A DNA stretch of 64,000 bases. Source: Dyadobacter psychrotolerans. Lineage in GTDB: Bacteria > Bacteroidota > Bacteroidia > Cytophagales > Spirosomataceae. The notes under the pieces were generated by a model. It searched no databases and was not told the DNA's origin. It saw only the letters and a program-made list of their open reading frames with translations. Position 1 is the first letter of the stretch. Every line of letters begins with the position of its first letter. The stretch covers positions 620,001-684,000 of the forward strand of contig NZ_SMFL01000001.1 in the NCBI RefSeq assembly GCF_004349265.1, given 5' to 3'. Below, piece by piece: positions 48,371 to 56,738 of the stretch. The translations under genes and the position numbers were made by a program.

Positions 48371-50491
48371 ATGAGTAGTGAAGGACAACCACCGGTACGC
48401 AATAGTTTTTTTGAAACCAGGATCGAATTCTTAAAGGGAGTCGGTTCACAAAAGGCGGCGTTGTTCAACCAGGAGCTGAATATCTTCAATTTTGGTGACC
48501 TTATCCAGTATTACCCTTACCGGCACGAAGACCGCTCCGTTTTTCACCAAATCAAAGACATTAACGAACAGCTCCCTGCTGTTCAAATCAAAGGTAGACT
48601 GAGAGAATGGTCGATAACAGGAGAAGGCAGCAAAAAAAGGCTCATCGCAAACTTTACCGACGGCACGGGAATTCTGGAACTTGTTTGGTTTCAGGGAATA
48701 AACTGGTTTGAGAAAAATCTTCGCCCTAATGCGGAGTACATCGTTTATGGAAAACCAATCGCTTTTGGCTCGAAATGGAGCATTACCCACCCGGAACTTG
48801 ACCTCTTAACTGCCGAAAACTCTCAGGGAGGTTACTGGCAGCCTATTTATCCGCTTACTGATAAACTTCGCAGAAAATTCATTGACAGTAAAACCATCAG
48901 TAAAATGATGCGAACGCTGCTCGAAATTTCCCGTCAGCATATTCACGAAACCCTTCCTGCAAACCTGGTACAAAAGTACCGGATGGTTTCCAAGGCTGAT
49001 GCAATCTGGAACTTTCATCTTCCGCAAAGTCAGGCATGGCTGCACCAGTCACAGCGCAGGTTAAAATTCGAAGAGCTTTTTTACAATCAGTTCCGGTTAC
49101 TGAAAAACAAACTTTTACATAAAACAGAATTCCCCGGAATGGTATTCGGGCATACAGCTTTGGTGAAGGAGTTTTATGCACATCATTTGCCATTTACTTT
49201 AACCGGCTCACAGGTAAAAGTTTTGCACGAAATACATGAAGATTTAAAAACAGGACGGCAGATGAACCGGCTTTTACATGGAGATGTAGGTTCCGGAAAA
49301 ACGATTGTGGCATTTATAACAATGCTTTTTGCCCTGGATAACGATGCCCAGGCATGTCTGATGGCACCCACAGAAATTCTGGCAGATCAACATTACCAGG
49401 GACTGAAAAAATTTGCTGATTCACTAGGTATCGGTATTGGAAAATTAACCGGTTCAACGAAAAAGAAAGACCGTGATATCATTCACAGAGAATTGCTTGA
49501 TGGGACCATGCAGATCATCGTGGGAACACATGCGCTGATTGAAGATATTGTTCAGTTTAAGAACCTGGGGCTTTGCATCATCGATGAACAACATCGCTTT
49601 GGCGTTGCTCAGCGTTCCAGACTTTGGGCTAAAAATAAACGGATTAACCCGCACATTCTGGTGATGACGGCAACTCCTATTCCCCGAACGCTTGCAATGA
49701 CGCTGTATGGAGACCTCGACATTTCCGCTATTACCGAATTGCCAGCCGGAAGAAAACCCATCAAAACAGTTCACCGTTATGACAAGCACCGCCTGTCCGT
49801 TTTTGGCTTTTTGAGAGATGAAATTGCCAAGGGAAGACAGATTTATATGGTTTATCCACTGATCGAGGAATCGGAAAAGATGGATTTGAAAGACCTGATG
49901 GATGGCTATGAAAGTGTTTCCCGCGCTTTTCCGGATGTACCGCTTAGTATCCTTCATGGTAAAATGAAATCGAAGGATAAGGATTTCGAAATGCAGCGTT
50001 TTGTTCGGGGAGAAACAAAAATCATGGTTGCGACAACTGTTATTGAAGTTGGAGTAAATGTACCTAACGCATCTGTGATGGTGATTGAAAATGCTGAAAG
50101 ATTTGGTCTCTCTCAGTTACATCAGCTCCGCGGACGGGTTGGACGAGGCGCTGAGCAATCATACTGTATTTTGATGACCGATTATAAAATCAGCAAGGAT
50201 ACCCGGCTGCGCATTGAAACCATGTGCAGAACCAATGATGGCTTTGAAATTGCGGAAGTCGACCTTCAGCTACGTGGGCCGGGAGACATAACCGGCACAC
50301 AGCAAAGCGGGCTGATGGATTTGTTAATTGCCAACCTGTCGCAGGACGGTGAAATCTTAAAAGCCGCACGCCAGTCAGCAGAAGCAATTTTGCAGGATGA
50401 CGCCGATTTAAACCAGCCGGAAAACCTTCCGATTAAGGCGCATTTAAGTACAATAAAAAAAGAACAGACCAACTGGAGCCGGATTAGTTAG
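48371..50491 (+). CDS. recG: ATP-dependent DNA helicase RecG
   Basis: The protein has 706 residues, full length. It reverses stalled replication forks and branch-migrates Holliday junctions. The N-terminal wedge domain (about 80-200) includes LIQYYPYRHEDRSVF. Helicase motifs are GDVGSGKT (I), MAPTEILADQHY (Ia), DEQHRFGV (II), MTATPIPRTLAMT (III), TTVIEVGVNVPNA (V) and QLRGRVGRG (VI). The C-terminal FGLSQLHQLRGRVGR and LRGPGDITGTQQSG are typical of RecG. It is monocistronic. Confidence 0.97.
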   Translation: MSSEGQPPVRNSFFETRIEFLKGVGSQKAALFNQELNIFNFGDLIQYYPYRHEDRSVFHQIKDINEQLPAVQIKGRLREWSITGEGSKKRLIANFTDGTGILELVWFQGINWFEKNLRPNAEYIVYGKPIAFGSKWSITHPELDLLTAENSQGGYWQPIYPLTDKLRRKFIDSKTISKMMRTLLEISRQHIHETLPANLVQKYRMVSKADAIWNFHLPQSQAWLHQSQRRLKFEELFYNQFRLLKNKLLHKTEFPGMVFGHTALVKEFYAHHLPFTLTGSQVKVLHEIHEDLKTGRQMNRLLHGDVGSGKTIVAFITMLFALDNDAQACLMAPTEILADQHYQGLKKFADSLGIGIGKLTGSTKKKDRDIIHRELLDGTMQIIVGTHALIEDIVQFKNLGLCIIDEQHRFGVAQRSRLWAKNKRINPHILVMTATPIPRTLAMTLYGDLDISAITELPAGRKPIKTVHRYDKHRLSVFGFLRDEIAKGRQIYMVYPLIEESEKMDLKDLMDGYESVSRAFPDVPLSILHGKMKSKDKDFEMQRFVRGETKIMVATTVIEVGVNVPNASVMVIENAERFGLSQLHQLRGRVGRGAEQSYCILMTDYKISKDTRLRIETMCRTNDGFEIAEVDLQLRGPGDITGTQQSGLMDLLIANLSQDGEILKAARQSAEAILQDDADLNQPENLPIKAHLSTIKKEQTNWSRIS

Positions 50492-50501
50492 TACAAAAAA
50501 A

Positions 50502-50538
50502 GCTGCAATCTTATTCCAAACGGAAGGTTGATTGCAGC
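50502..50538. terminator. Terminator between recG and the FGGY kinase
   Basis: GCTGCAATC (50502-50510) pairs with GATTGCAGC (50530-50538) across a 19-base loop, with an A-run upstream and a short T-run downstream. It lies between convergent genes. Confidence 0.6.
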
Positions 50539-50559
50539 CATTTTATTCAATTGCGGTAT

Positions 50560-51906
50560 TTACTCCGCGCTTATTTCATGTATATCTCCTGAAAATTCAA
50601 AGGTCTGCGGACGGGTTACATGAAGTGCCGCACCAAGCGAAGTCGCATAAGGCAGGTCAGTTGCATAAACAGAATGATTTGGAAAATTACGTGCAATCAG
50701 TTTTGTAAAAATAGCATTTCTTGCAAAACCACCATCTACGTAAATCGATTGAACGTCATTAATTCCTACAAGCTGAAGCGATACGGTCAGCATATCAGTC
50801 AGACCTTTCAGCAAATGGTGATAAGCGGATTCCGCCGATGCGAAAGCACTCACCTGCCACTCACTTGGACTTGGTTCCGGAAAAGGTCCGTTACCGGTCA
50901 TACAAGCTGTGTAAAACGGCGGTGAATCTGCTTTTAAAAACTCCCCGTTAAATGCAACCCTTTTGTAAAAATCTGGTTCTACTCTAAAATATTCTGCGAT
51001 ACGCGCTACCTGATAATCATGTTCACGACCCAGAAAAAGTCTTGATGCCGTTACACCGCTTCCTTCAGGTGTGAGGTAATTCATACAATCCCTTTCCAGC
51101 TGATAGTATGTTAACGGCTTGGATGCGAATGAGTTAAAGTTAATACACCAGGTTCCGGTTGACAATAGCACGAACGGTTTTTTAACTGCCATCCTGTAAG
51201 GAACAAGTGCGGCGGAACTGTCGTGCAGACCAAAACCGGACTGAATTCCTTTATCTCCATGACGGTAAATAAAAGAAGATGATGCCAAAACTGGCGCCAG
51301 TTTTTTATGAATTCCTTCTGCTTTTACCCATTCATGGTAATCCCACATTTCAAAGCTCCATAAAGCCGTGTGACAACCCAGCGAAGTATAGTCACTCACC
51401 TTACGGTTGGTAAGCAGATAAAGAATGTATTGCGGTAAATGTAAAGTTGTAACAATCTGCTTATAAATTTCCGGCTGAGTGTATTTAAGCCAGTACATCT
51501 GCATACCCGAATTAAGCATGCCCATGGCCGGTGAACCGGTTTGCAGCGAAAGACGCGTCGGATCTCCGTACGTACTGTAAAACTGGTTTAACAGTGCATC
51601 AGGAAACGGTTTCAGATAAGAATAAAGCGGCGTAAGCGGTTTGTTGGCAGCATCAAGATGTACCAGACTCGCTCCATAAGCAGCAACGTTCACAGCTTTA
51701 ATGTCATATTTGGTACTTTCAAGCAAATCTGCCCAACGATCTTTCACCCATTTGGTTAAAAGCACGATGTCTTCTGTCGGGAAGCCGTCCTCGTCAGTTG
51801 TTTCCGGAAGTGATTCGGAGAATTCTTCTACGATCTGATGATTTTCATCAAAAAGTACATATTTCTTATTGGTCCTGCCAATGTCAAAAACCGCAGTTAC
51901 TTTCAT
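50560..51906 (-). CDS. FGGY-family carbohydrate kinase
   Basis: The protein has 448 residues. The N-terminal ATP-binding fold begins AVFDIGRTNKKYVLFD, and the C-terminal ATPase fold has LLSTGTWCINF and a late IYVDGGFARNAIFTKLIARN, the FGGY pattern. It is close to the rhamnulokinase/L-fuculokinase branch, with substrate hints in the central SLGCHTALW region. It phosphorylates a sugar in the cytoplasm. Only one sugar gene is nearby, so the sugar is unknown. It is convergent with recG. Confidence 0.83.
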   Translation of the reverse strand: MKVTAVFDIGRTNKKYVLFDENHQIVEEFSESLPETTDEDGFPTEDIVLLTKWVKDRWADLLESTKYDIKAVNVAAYGASLVHLDAANKPLTPLYSYLKPFPDALLNQFYSTYGDPTRLSLQTGSPAMGMLNSGMQMYWLKYTQPEIYKQIVTTLHLPQYILYLLTNRKVSDYTSLGCHTALWSFEMWDYHEWVKAEGIHKKLAPVLASSSFIYRHGDKGIQSGFGLHDSSAALVPYRMAVKKPFVLLSTGTWCINFNSFASKPLTYYQLERDCMNYLTPEGSGVTASRLFLGREHDYQVARIAEYFRVEPDFYKRVAFNGEFLKADSPPFYTACMTGNGPFPEPSPSEWQVSAFASAESAYHHLLKGLTDMLTVSLQLVGINDVQSIYVDGGFARNAIFTKLIARNFPNHSVYATDLPYATSLGAALHVTRPQTFEFSGDIHEISAE

Positions 51907-52037
51907 TTATTTGAATGCTATATCACTTTTTATCCCAAATATATTTTTCGGTCAATATAGTGACTTTACTTTGAAACCTATACCCTTACTATTACTTTTT
52001 CAAATCTACGAACTTATAAAACGCGTTTTATGTCAAT

Positions 52038-52733
52038 CTAAGCCGTTTTTTCTAAAATTGGCTTAAATACTTTCGTCCAGCGCCTATATCCCTCTGCGTT
52101 CATGTGCAGGCTGTCCTTTACGAATATACTTCCATCAGGACGGCCATCTTTGAGCATAACCGGCCAAACGTCGATATAACCATGTTTCCTATCCTTTTTG
52201 ATAAATTCCTGTATCAGTTTGTTCGCTTTAATTACATCTTCACGCCTTGCCCAGCGCGACGGCGAAGGTTTAAGCGAAACGCCATACAAACGAACATCCG
52301 GCAGTTGGTCACGAATAAGCTTCGTCAGCGCTACGTAAGCATCCCTAACCTGTTCCGGAGTTTTTTTCTTAGCACCGAACATGTCATTTTCACAATAAAT
52401 AACCACCGTTTTAGGCTTGTATCTCACAACCGAACGATTGGCATAATAAATCACTTCCGGCAATGTAGATCCGCCAAAACCACGGTTGATAATCGGAAGC
52501 GGTGCCAGATCTTTATCCGCATCAGTCCACTTGGTAAAAGAAGAACTTCCCGTAAAAACAATTCCGCCGGGTGCAGGCATTTGTTCCGCGTCTTTTTTCT
52601 CAAATGCAAGAATAGCACTTTCCGAACGGTCTATCTTATAGTCGGGCTCCCACGGTGCGTCCAGGGCAGTATAACTCGGCTTATGACAGGCACTGAGGCT
52701 GGCAATTAAAAAAACAAAAAAGTATTTTTTCAT
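52038..52733 (-). CDS. SGNH/GDSL hydrolase lipoprotein
   Basis: The protein has 231 residues from the ATG at 52733, which gives the lipoprotein signal MKKYFFVFLIASLSACHK (lipobox LSAC). SGNH blocks are visible: IVFTGSSSFTKW with the catalytic serine, GFGGSTLPEVIYYA (Gly), YCENDMFG (Asn) and KDSLHMNAEGYRRW with the catalytic Asp and His. It is likely a membrane-anchored esterase or deacetylase. It follows the FGGY kinase on the same strand but 131 bases apart, so a shared transcript is uncertain. Confidence 0.87.
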   Translation of the reverse strand: MKKYFFVFLIASLSACHKPSYTALDAPWEPDYKIDRSESAILAFEKKDAEQMPAPGGIVFTGSSSFTKWTDADKDLAPLPIINRGFGGSTLPEVIYYANRSVVRYKPKTVVIYCENDMFGAKKKTPEQVRDAYVALTKLIRDQLPDVRLYGVSLKPSPSRWARREDVIKANKLIQEFIKKDRKHGYIDVWPVMLKDGRPDGSIFVKDSLHMNAEGYRRWTKVFKPILEKTA

Positions 52734-52820
52734 TGGATTAAAGTGGTGGACATAGCAAGAAGGCATGTCCACCATGTTTTTAATGTAAGATGCAGGATTA
52801 TTTATGCAGATATTTTTAGG

Positions 52821-53519
52821 TTACAAAAAGTAACGAAAACCTAAACCTACGCTCGGAAAGGAAAACGACGGTGAAAGCCGGTATCCTAACTGAACATTTT
52901 TTGTAGTTTCAATTGTATTCGGATCCAAGGACTTGAGTTGTTTCAGAAAAGAATATCCTACCGACACCGGATCGGAAAATGCGAGACTGGCCGTTCCCCA
53001 CCATTTGTCTGAAAACCGGTAGTACACACCCGCAGTCAATCCCATGGAAAGCTGTATAGTCTTTGTCGTATTGACAGACAATAAACTACTTCCGATATTA
53101 CCATATTCTTTGTTGAGCGAATAGTTGGCATTGATCTCAGGACCACCGAAAAGACCGGTTTTGTCATTAATATGTTTGTAAAAATGCCAGAAACGACCGG
53201 CACCGATCTTAAAATAATTTAACCCTTTACCACTGCTCTCTACAAAATTACTCCCATCAAACTGGAGCGTACTGTTTTCTGTACCACTTAATGAACTGTT
53301 CAGATTCCAACCGCTGGCACGCGTTTCAGTTTTAAATTTACCGAGTGAGAATCCTAAATTATATTCGTAACGCTGACCCGCCTGACCTGACACAGGGTTG
53401 CTGTTTCCGAAGGACAGACCAAACGAACCGGAGACGTACTTTTTTCCTTCAAACTGTGCGAAAGATGTGCCGTTCCCGAGGAAAATCATTATTCCGACAA
53501 AAAAGAAAATATTTTTCAT
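52821..53519 (-). CDS. Outer-membrane beta-barrel protein
   Basis: The protein has 232 residues from the ATG at 53519, giving the signal peptide MKNIFFFVGIMIFLGNGTSF. The mature part is strand-rich with alternating aromatics and ends in GLGFRYFL, a BamA-recognised C-terminal strand ending in an aromatic-containing pair. It resembles an 8-strand OmpA-type barrel. It begins seven bases after the stop of the paralogue-like barrel gene upstream, so both are one operon. The function is unknown. Confidence 0.72.
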   Translation of the reverse strand: MKNIFFFVGIMIFLGNGTSFAQFEGKKYVSGSFGLSFGNSNPVSGQAGQRYEYNLGFSLGKFKTETRASGWNLNSSLSGTENSTLQFDGSNFVESSGKGLNYFKIGAGRFWHFYKHINDKTGLFGGPEINANYSLNKEYGNIGSSLLSVNTTKTIQLSMGLTAGVYYRFSDKWWGTASLAFSDPVSVGYSFLKQLKSLDPNTIETTKNVQLGYRLSPSFSFPSVGLGFRYFL

Positions 53520-53526
53520 ACGTAAG

Positions 53527-54183
53527 TTATTGAGGACGATGGATATACCAGGAAGCACGGACAGAGAAATAACTGTTCAGATTTGTGGTGACAGCCGAAT
53601 TAAAATTGATTGACTTTACATCAACGATGTCGCTGTAACTTACACCCAATGAAAGTAAATTGATGTCTGATTCCAGTGCAAATCTGGGTGTTACCCAAAA
53701 GGAAATACCCGGAACCACTTTTACTCCAACTCCATATCCATTATCTGACTCCCTGCTGCCATTTGCCTTGTATCGGAGGCTCAAAAATGAAATTTCCGCC
53801 GAGGTATTTAGAAAGACCGCCCATTTCGTATTGAGTGGTTTGTAGTGTCTGACATAAGGTGCAAGGGTATAAGCATTACGGCTTTGCCTGTTTTTCGATA
53901 TGTTCTGCCCATCATTATTTGACACAGAAAAAATGTAGTTTGAAGAACCTAGCCCAATGCCCGCCATCCGGTTATCCTTAAAAAATTTTCCCGCCTGTAA
54001 AAAAGGACTGATGGTAAATTGGCTAGAAACAGTCTGTTGGACAGCATAACCTGAGGGACGGAAATTATAACCATCGAAACTAATTGTCGCAGCCAGATAC
54101 TTTGTTCCCTTTTGCACCTGAGCCTGCACCGGATCTGACAGGCAAAGAAAAGTTAGTAACGTAATCGGTAAGTATATTTTCAT
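53527..54183 (-). CDS. Outer-membrane beta-barrel protein, operon partner
   Basis: The protein has 218 residues with the signal peptide MKIYLPITLLTFLCLSDPVQ. It is a strand-rich barrel-like protein (for example WAVFLNTSAEISFLSLRYKA and FALESDINLLSLGVSYSDIV) with an aromatic-rich C-terminus (VRASWYIHRPQ). It is similar in size and layout to the next gene, with only a 7-base gap, so the two may come from an old duplication, though sequence identity looks low by eye. A tandem direct repeat lies at 54225-54241 upstream. Confidence 0.7.
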   Translation of the reverse strand: MKIYLPITLLTFLCLSDPVQAQVQKGTKYLAATISFDGYNFRPSGYAVQQTVSSQFTISPFLQAGKFFKDNRMAGIGLGSSNYIFSVSNNDGQNISKNRQSRNAYTLAPYVRHYKPLNTKWAVFLNTSAEISFLSLRYKANGSRESDNGYGVGVKVVPGISFWVTPRFALESDINLLSLGVSYSDIVDVKSINFNSAVTTNLNSYFSVRASWYIHRPQ

Positions 54184-54224
54184 AAAGTGTATGAGTTAGT
54201 TACACAGGCAAGATAAAAAAGAAT

Positions 54225-54241
54225 ATGTAACCGATGTAACC
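54225..54241. promoter_or_regulatory. Tandem direct repeat upstream of the barrel operon
   Basis: ATGTAACCG (54225-54233) is followed directly by ATGTAACC (54234-54241); the repeat unit is nine bases. It lies 42 bases upstream of the barrel gene start. Binding sites for LytTR-type or similar regulators can be direct repeats, but here this is only a possible operator. Confidence 0.4.
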
Positions 54242-54266
54242 ATTTGCTTTTTTTAACAAAAAATAT

Positions 54267-54297
54267 AAAAAAAGAGGTAACCAAAGCGATTACCTCT
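54267..54297 (-). terminator. Terminator of the TolC/ABC operon
   Basis: On the minus strand AGAGGTAA pairs with TTACCTCT (plus-strand arms 54273-54280 and 54290-54297), followed by a T-run (plus A-run 54267-54273). It lies 133 bases past the TolC stop at 54430. Confidence 0.72.
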
Positions 54298-54429
54298 AAA
54301 TATTACCGATACCAAAATTTAACCAAACTATCTTTATTAGCTGATAGCTTTCAGCTGCCGGCTATTAGCTCTGCTATATTCAAAGCTCCATTTAAAATCT
54401 AAGATGAAGCATTATATGATCCTTAATTT

Positions 54430-55740
54430 TTAAAAAATACCGTCCCAGTTTCCTTGTTTATAATATTGTAGTAACCGCTGCTGCATCAGATATTCGTACT
54501 CCGCCTGGATGGCATTGGCTTGAGCCTGAGCGAGATTTGCTTTTGCCAGCGAATATTCAAAAACGTTAGCTGTTCCCGCGTTGAGTTTACTTTGTACAAC
54601 CGCGAAACTGGCATTGAGCGATTCTACCTGGCCTTGGGATGCGGAGAATTTATCTGCTGTTGCATTAAGATCCAGCACTGCCTGTTCAATTGCCTGGCGT
54701 AAAAGCTGCTGCGCGACATCCTGCTGGTTTTGCGCGATACGTTCCTGCACTTTTGCAAGTTCCACCCTTGGCCGGGTAACCCACCTGCCCATGATTGGAA
54801 TATTAACCCTAAGGCCAATCGAACCGTTTCTTGTCGCATTTAACTGATTAAAGTAGTCGAGTTTTTTATTTGTTGAAGCATAAAATGCACCAAAATCTGC
54901 GCCTAGCAAAAGTGAGGGAAAATTATCTGCTTTAATTGATTTTACCTGATAGGCGAAACTTTGACGATAGAGGTCTGCACCTTTTGACTCCGGAAACGAT
55001 TTCTGTGCATCTTCATACAGGTTTGCTGCAGTAACCGCTTCTCTCAATCCTTCAACAGGAACCAGCGGCTCCAAATCCAGACTATCATCAGCCGGAATGT
55101 TAATCCGCTGAAATAGCGCCAGCCTCGCAGAACGATAATTATTCAGTGCAGTAACCTGGTTAAACTTGTCATTGGCAAGCTGAGCTTTAATTTCATACAA
55201 AAGGTTTACGCCCAGCACCCCCGCGTTTACCTGCTTATCTACGCGATCAACCTGTATAAGGGAAGATTCAACCTGCTGCCCGGCTGCTTCAAACAATGCT
55301 TTTGTTGCCAAAACATTTACATAGCCCTGCATCAGTAAAATGGTCTGCTGGTTTAAAATGGCAGTCCGGTTTTCCAGTGCCGATTCTTTCAGCAACACAT
55401 TTTGACGGATCTGATTCTGCAGTTTAAATCCCTGAAAAACCGGCACCTGAACGCCCGCACCAAGTGAATTAAAGCTATAAACCTGGTCTATATACGCATT
55501 GGTATACTGATCGATGCTTCGGCCGAGATTAAGGCTATTTCCCGAACTGATATAAATTTGCGGAAGGATTTGTGACCTTACCTGCCTCAATTGTGCCTGT
55601 GCTGACTCCGCCTGTAGGTTTCCAGCTTTATAGGTCAGATTATTTTTTGTGAGCAGTTCCACGCATTCACGTAAACTGAGCCGCGTCTGAGCCTGAACCA
55701 GCGAAGGGATCAGACAGAATAATAAGAATAAATGTTTCAT
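54430..55740 (-). CDS. TolC-family outer-membrane efflux protein
   Basis: The protein has 436 residues with a signal peptide (MKHLFLLFCLIPSLVQAQ). The TolC repeat pattern is clear: LSLRECVELLTKNNLTYKAG, then two similar helical hairpins with QVRSQILPQIYISSG and LNLGRSIDQY, and in the second half ATRNGSIGLRVNIPIMGRWV and NVFEYSLAKANLAQAQANA. It forms the outer-membrane channel of a tripartite export machine. Its partner ATPase is the next gene (88 bases upstream), but no adaptor or permease adjoins. Confidence 0.88.
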   Translation of the reverse strand: MKHLFLLFCLIPSLVQAQTRLSLRECVELLTKNNLTYKAGNLQAESAQAQLRQVRSQILPQIYISSGNSLNLGRSIDQYTNAYIDQVYSFNSLGAGVQVPVFQGFKLQNQIRQNVLLKESALENRTAILNQQTILLMQGYVNVLATKALFEAAGQQVESSLIQVDRVDKQVNAGVLGVNLLYEIKAQLANDKFNQVTALNNYRSARLALFQRINIPADDSLDLEPLVPVEGLREAVTAANLYEDAQKSFPESKGADLYRQSFAYQVKSIKADNFPSLLLGADFGAFYASTNKKLDYFNQLNATRNGSIGLRVNIPIMGRWVTRPRVELAKVQERIAQNQQDVAQQLLRQAIEQAVLDLNATADKFSASQGQVESLNASFAVVQSKLNAGTANVFEYSLAKANLAQAQANAIQAEYEYLMQQRLLQYYKQGNWDGIF

Positions 55741-55827
55741 GGCTAATAAAAGAGAAAATGGATTAAAGGAGGATGGAAAGAGAAAATGAGGAACAGTTAT
55801 TCTTTCCTCCCTCCTCCTTTCGCCCTA

Positions 55828-56490
55828 TCAGGCTAACCACCCGTCTTTAAGGCGGATGACACGGTGGCCGTATTCCGCATTTGATTCTGAGTGTGTTACC
55901 TGTACGATGGTTACTTTGTCTTCCTGGTTAAGTTTTTGAAATAACTCCATAATTTCGACAGCCTGCTCCGAATGAAGATTCCCGGTTGGTTCGTCCGCGA
56001 AAATCACTTTGGGGTTGTGAACAATTGCTCTTGCAACACCCACCAGTTGTTGCTGCCCGCCGGAAAGCTGATGCGGAAAAAGATCTTTTTTTGCAACCAT
56101 GTTAAACCGGTCAAGCAATTCGGCCACACGGCTTTTTCGTTCAGATGAAGGTGTTCCTTTGTAAAGCAACGGCGTTTCAATGTTCTCGTAAACGGTTAGT
56201 TCGTCAATTAAATGATATGCCTGAAAAACAAAACCGATGTGATGGCGGTGTAATTCTGTACGTTTCTTCTCAGTCAATTTCTGAACCGGTGAATCCAGAA
56301 AAAGATATTCACCTTCGGAAGGCTCTTCCAGTAAACCTAAAATATGCAGTAAAGTCGATTTCCCGGAACCCGACGGCCCCATAATAGACACGAATTCACC
56401 TTCTTTAATATTCAGATCAATGTGGCGTAAAACATAAGTCTTGCCAAAACCTGCGGGGTAATACTTCGATATTTTTTCTAGCTTGATCAT
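55828..56490 (-). CDS. LolD/MacB-type ABC transporter ATP-binding protein
   Basis: The protein has 220 residues: Walker A GPSGSGKST (about 39-47), signature HQLSGGQQQLVGVARAIVHN, Walker B VIFADEPTG, and the H-loop in VTIVQVTHSE. It matches ATPases that energise FtsX-type permeases (MacB, LolCDE, FtsE). It is first in the operon and TolC follows. No permease or membrane-fusion protein is next to it, which is unusual; the partial FtsX permease at 62.6 kb is a possible partner only by type. Confidence 0.9.
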   Translation of the reverse strand: MIKLEKISKYYPAGFGKTYVLRHIDLNIKEGEFVSIMGPSGSGKSTLLHILGLLEEPSEGEYLFLDSPVQKLTEKKRTELHRHHIGFVFQAYHLIDELTVYENIETPLLYKGTPSSERKSRVAELLDRFNMVAKKDLFPHQLSGGQQQLVGVARAIVHNPKVIFADEPTGNLHSEQAVEIMELFQKLNQEDKVTIVQVTHSESNAEYGHRVIRLKDGWLA

Positions 56491-56558
56491 AAAATTTTGG
56501 TATGTGAGATTGAATTACACAAGAACGCATACAGCGCCATAAAAACAAAACCTGAGCT

Positions 56559-56685
56559 TCAATCCCGTTGCCAATACTTTTAAAAAGCCTTGCCAGACAT
56601 TTAATTAACTAAAAATGAGATAATTAAATTAGCATAAGAAAACAAAACCGTCCGAAATCGTACAAATGTGTACGGTATCGAACGG
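56559..56685 (-). promoter_or_regulatory. Imperfect inverted repeat and a sigma54-like element upstream of the ABC/TolC operon
   Basis: CCGTCCGAAATCGTAC (56648-56663) and GTACGGTATCGAACGG (56670-56685) form an inverted repeat with 13 of 16 positions paired. Towards the gene, on the minus strand, TTGGCAACGGGATTGA (56574-56559) resembles a -24/-12 element (TGGCA-N6-TTG), although the -12 GC is GA. The layout of an upstream activator site and a downstream -24/-12 box is as for NtrC-type activators. Confidence 0.35.
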
Positions 56686-56690
56686 CTAAA

Positions 56691-56724
56691 AACCAGCATC
56701 TGCTGAGGTCCGCTAATGCTGGTT
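56691..56724 (-). terminator. Terminator of the threonine synthase gene
   Basis: AACCAGCAT (56691-56699) pairs with ATGCTGGTT (56716-56724), 9 bp around a 16-base loop, followed on the minus strand by a T-run. It lies 15 bases past the stop at 56739. Confidence 0.7.
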
Positions 56725-56738
56725 GAGGGTCAATATTT

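Noticed and set aside
54335-54380. AGCTGATAGC..GGCTATTAGCT imperfect repeats in the gap before the TolC gene
   Set aside because: Short, AT/GC-mixed and imperfect; similar fragments occur near 13165, but I could not build a consistent repeat family from them.
55765-55820. AAAGGAGGA (55765-55773) and TCCTCCTTT (55812-55820) inverted repeat between the ABC ATPase and TolC genes
   Set aside because: The 38-base loop and purine-rich composition make it a low-complexity pairing; there is no T-run or conserved context, so I do not call it a terminator or riboswitch.
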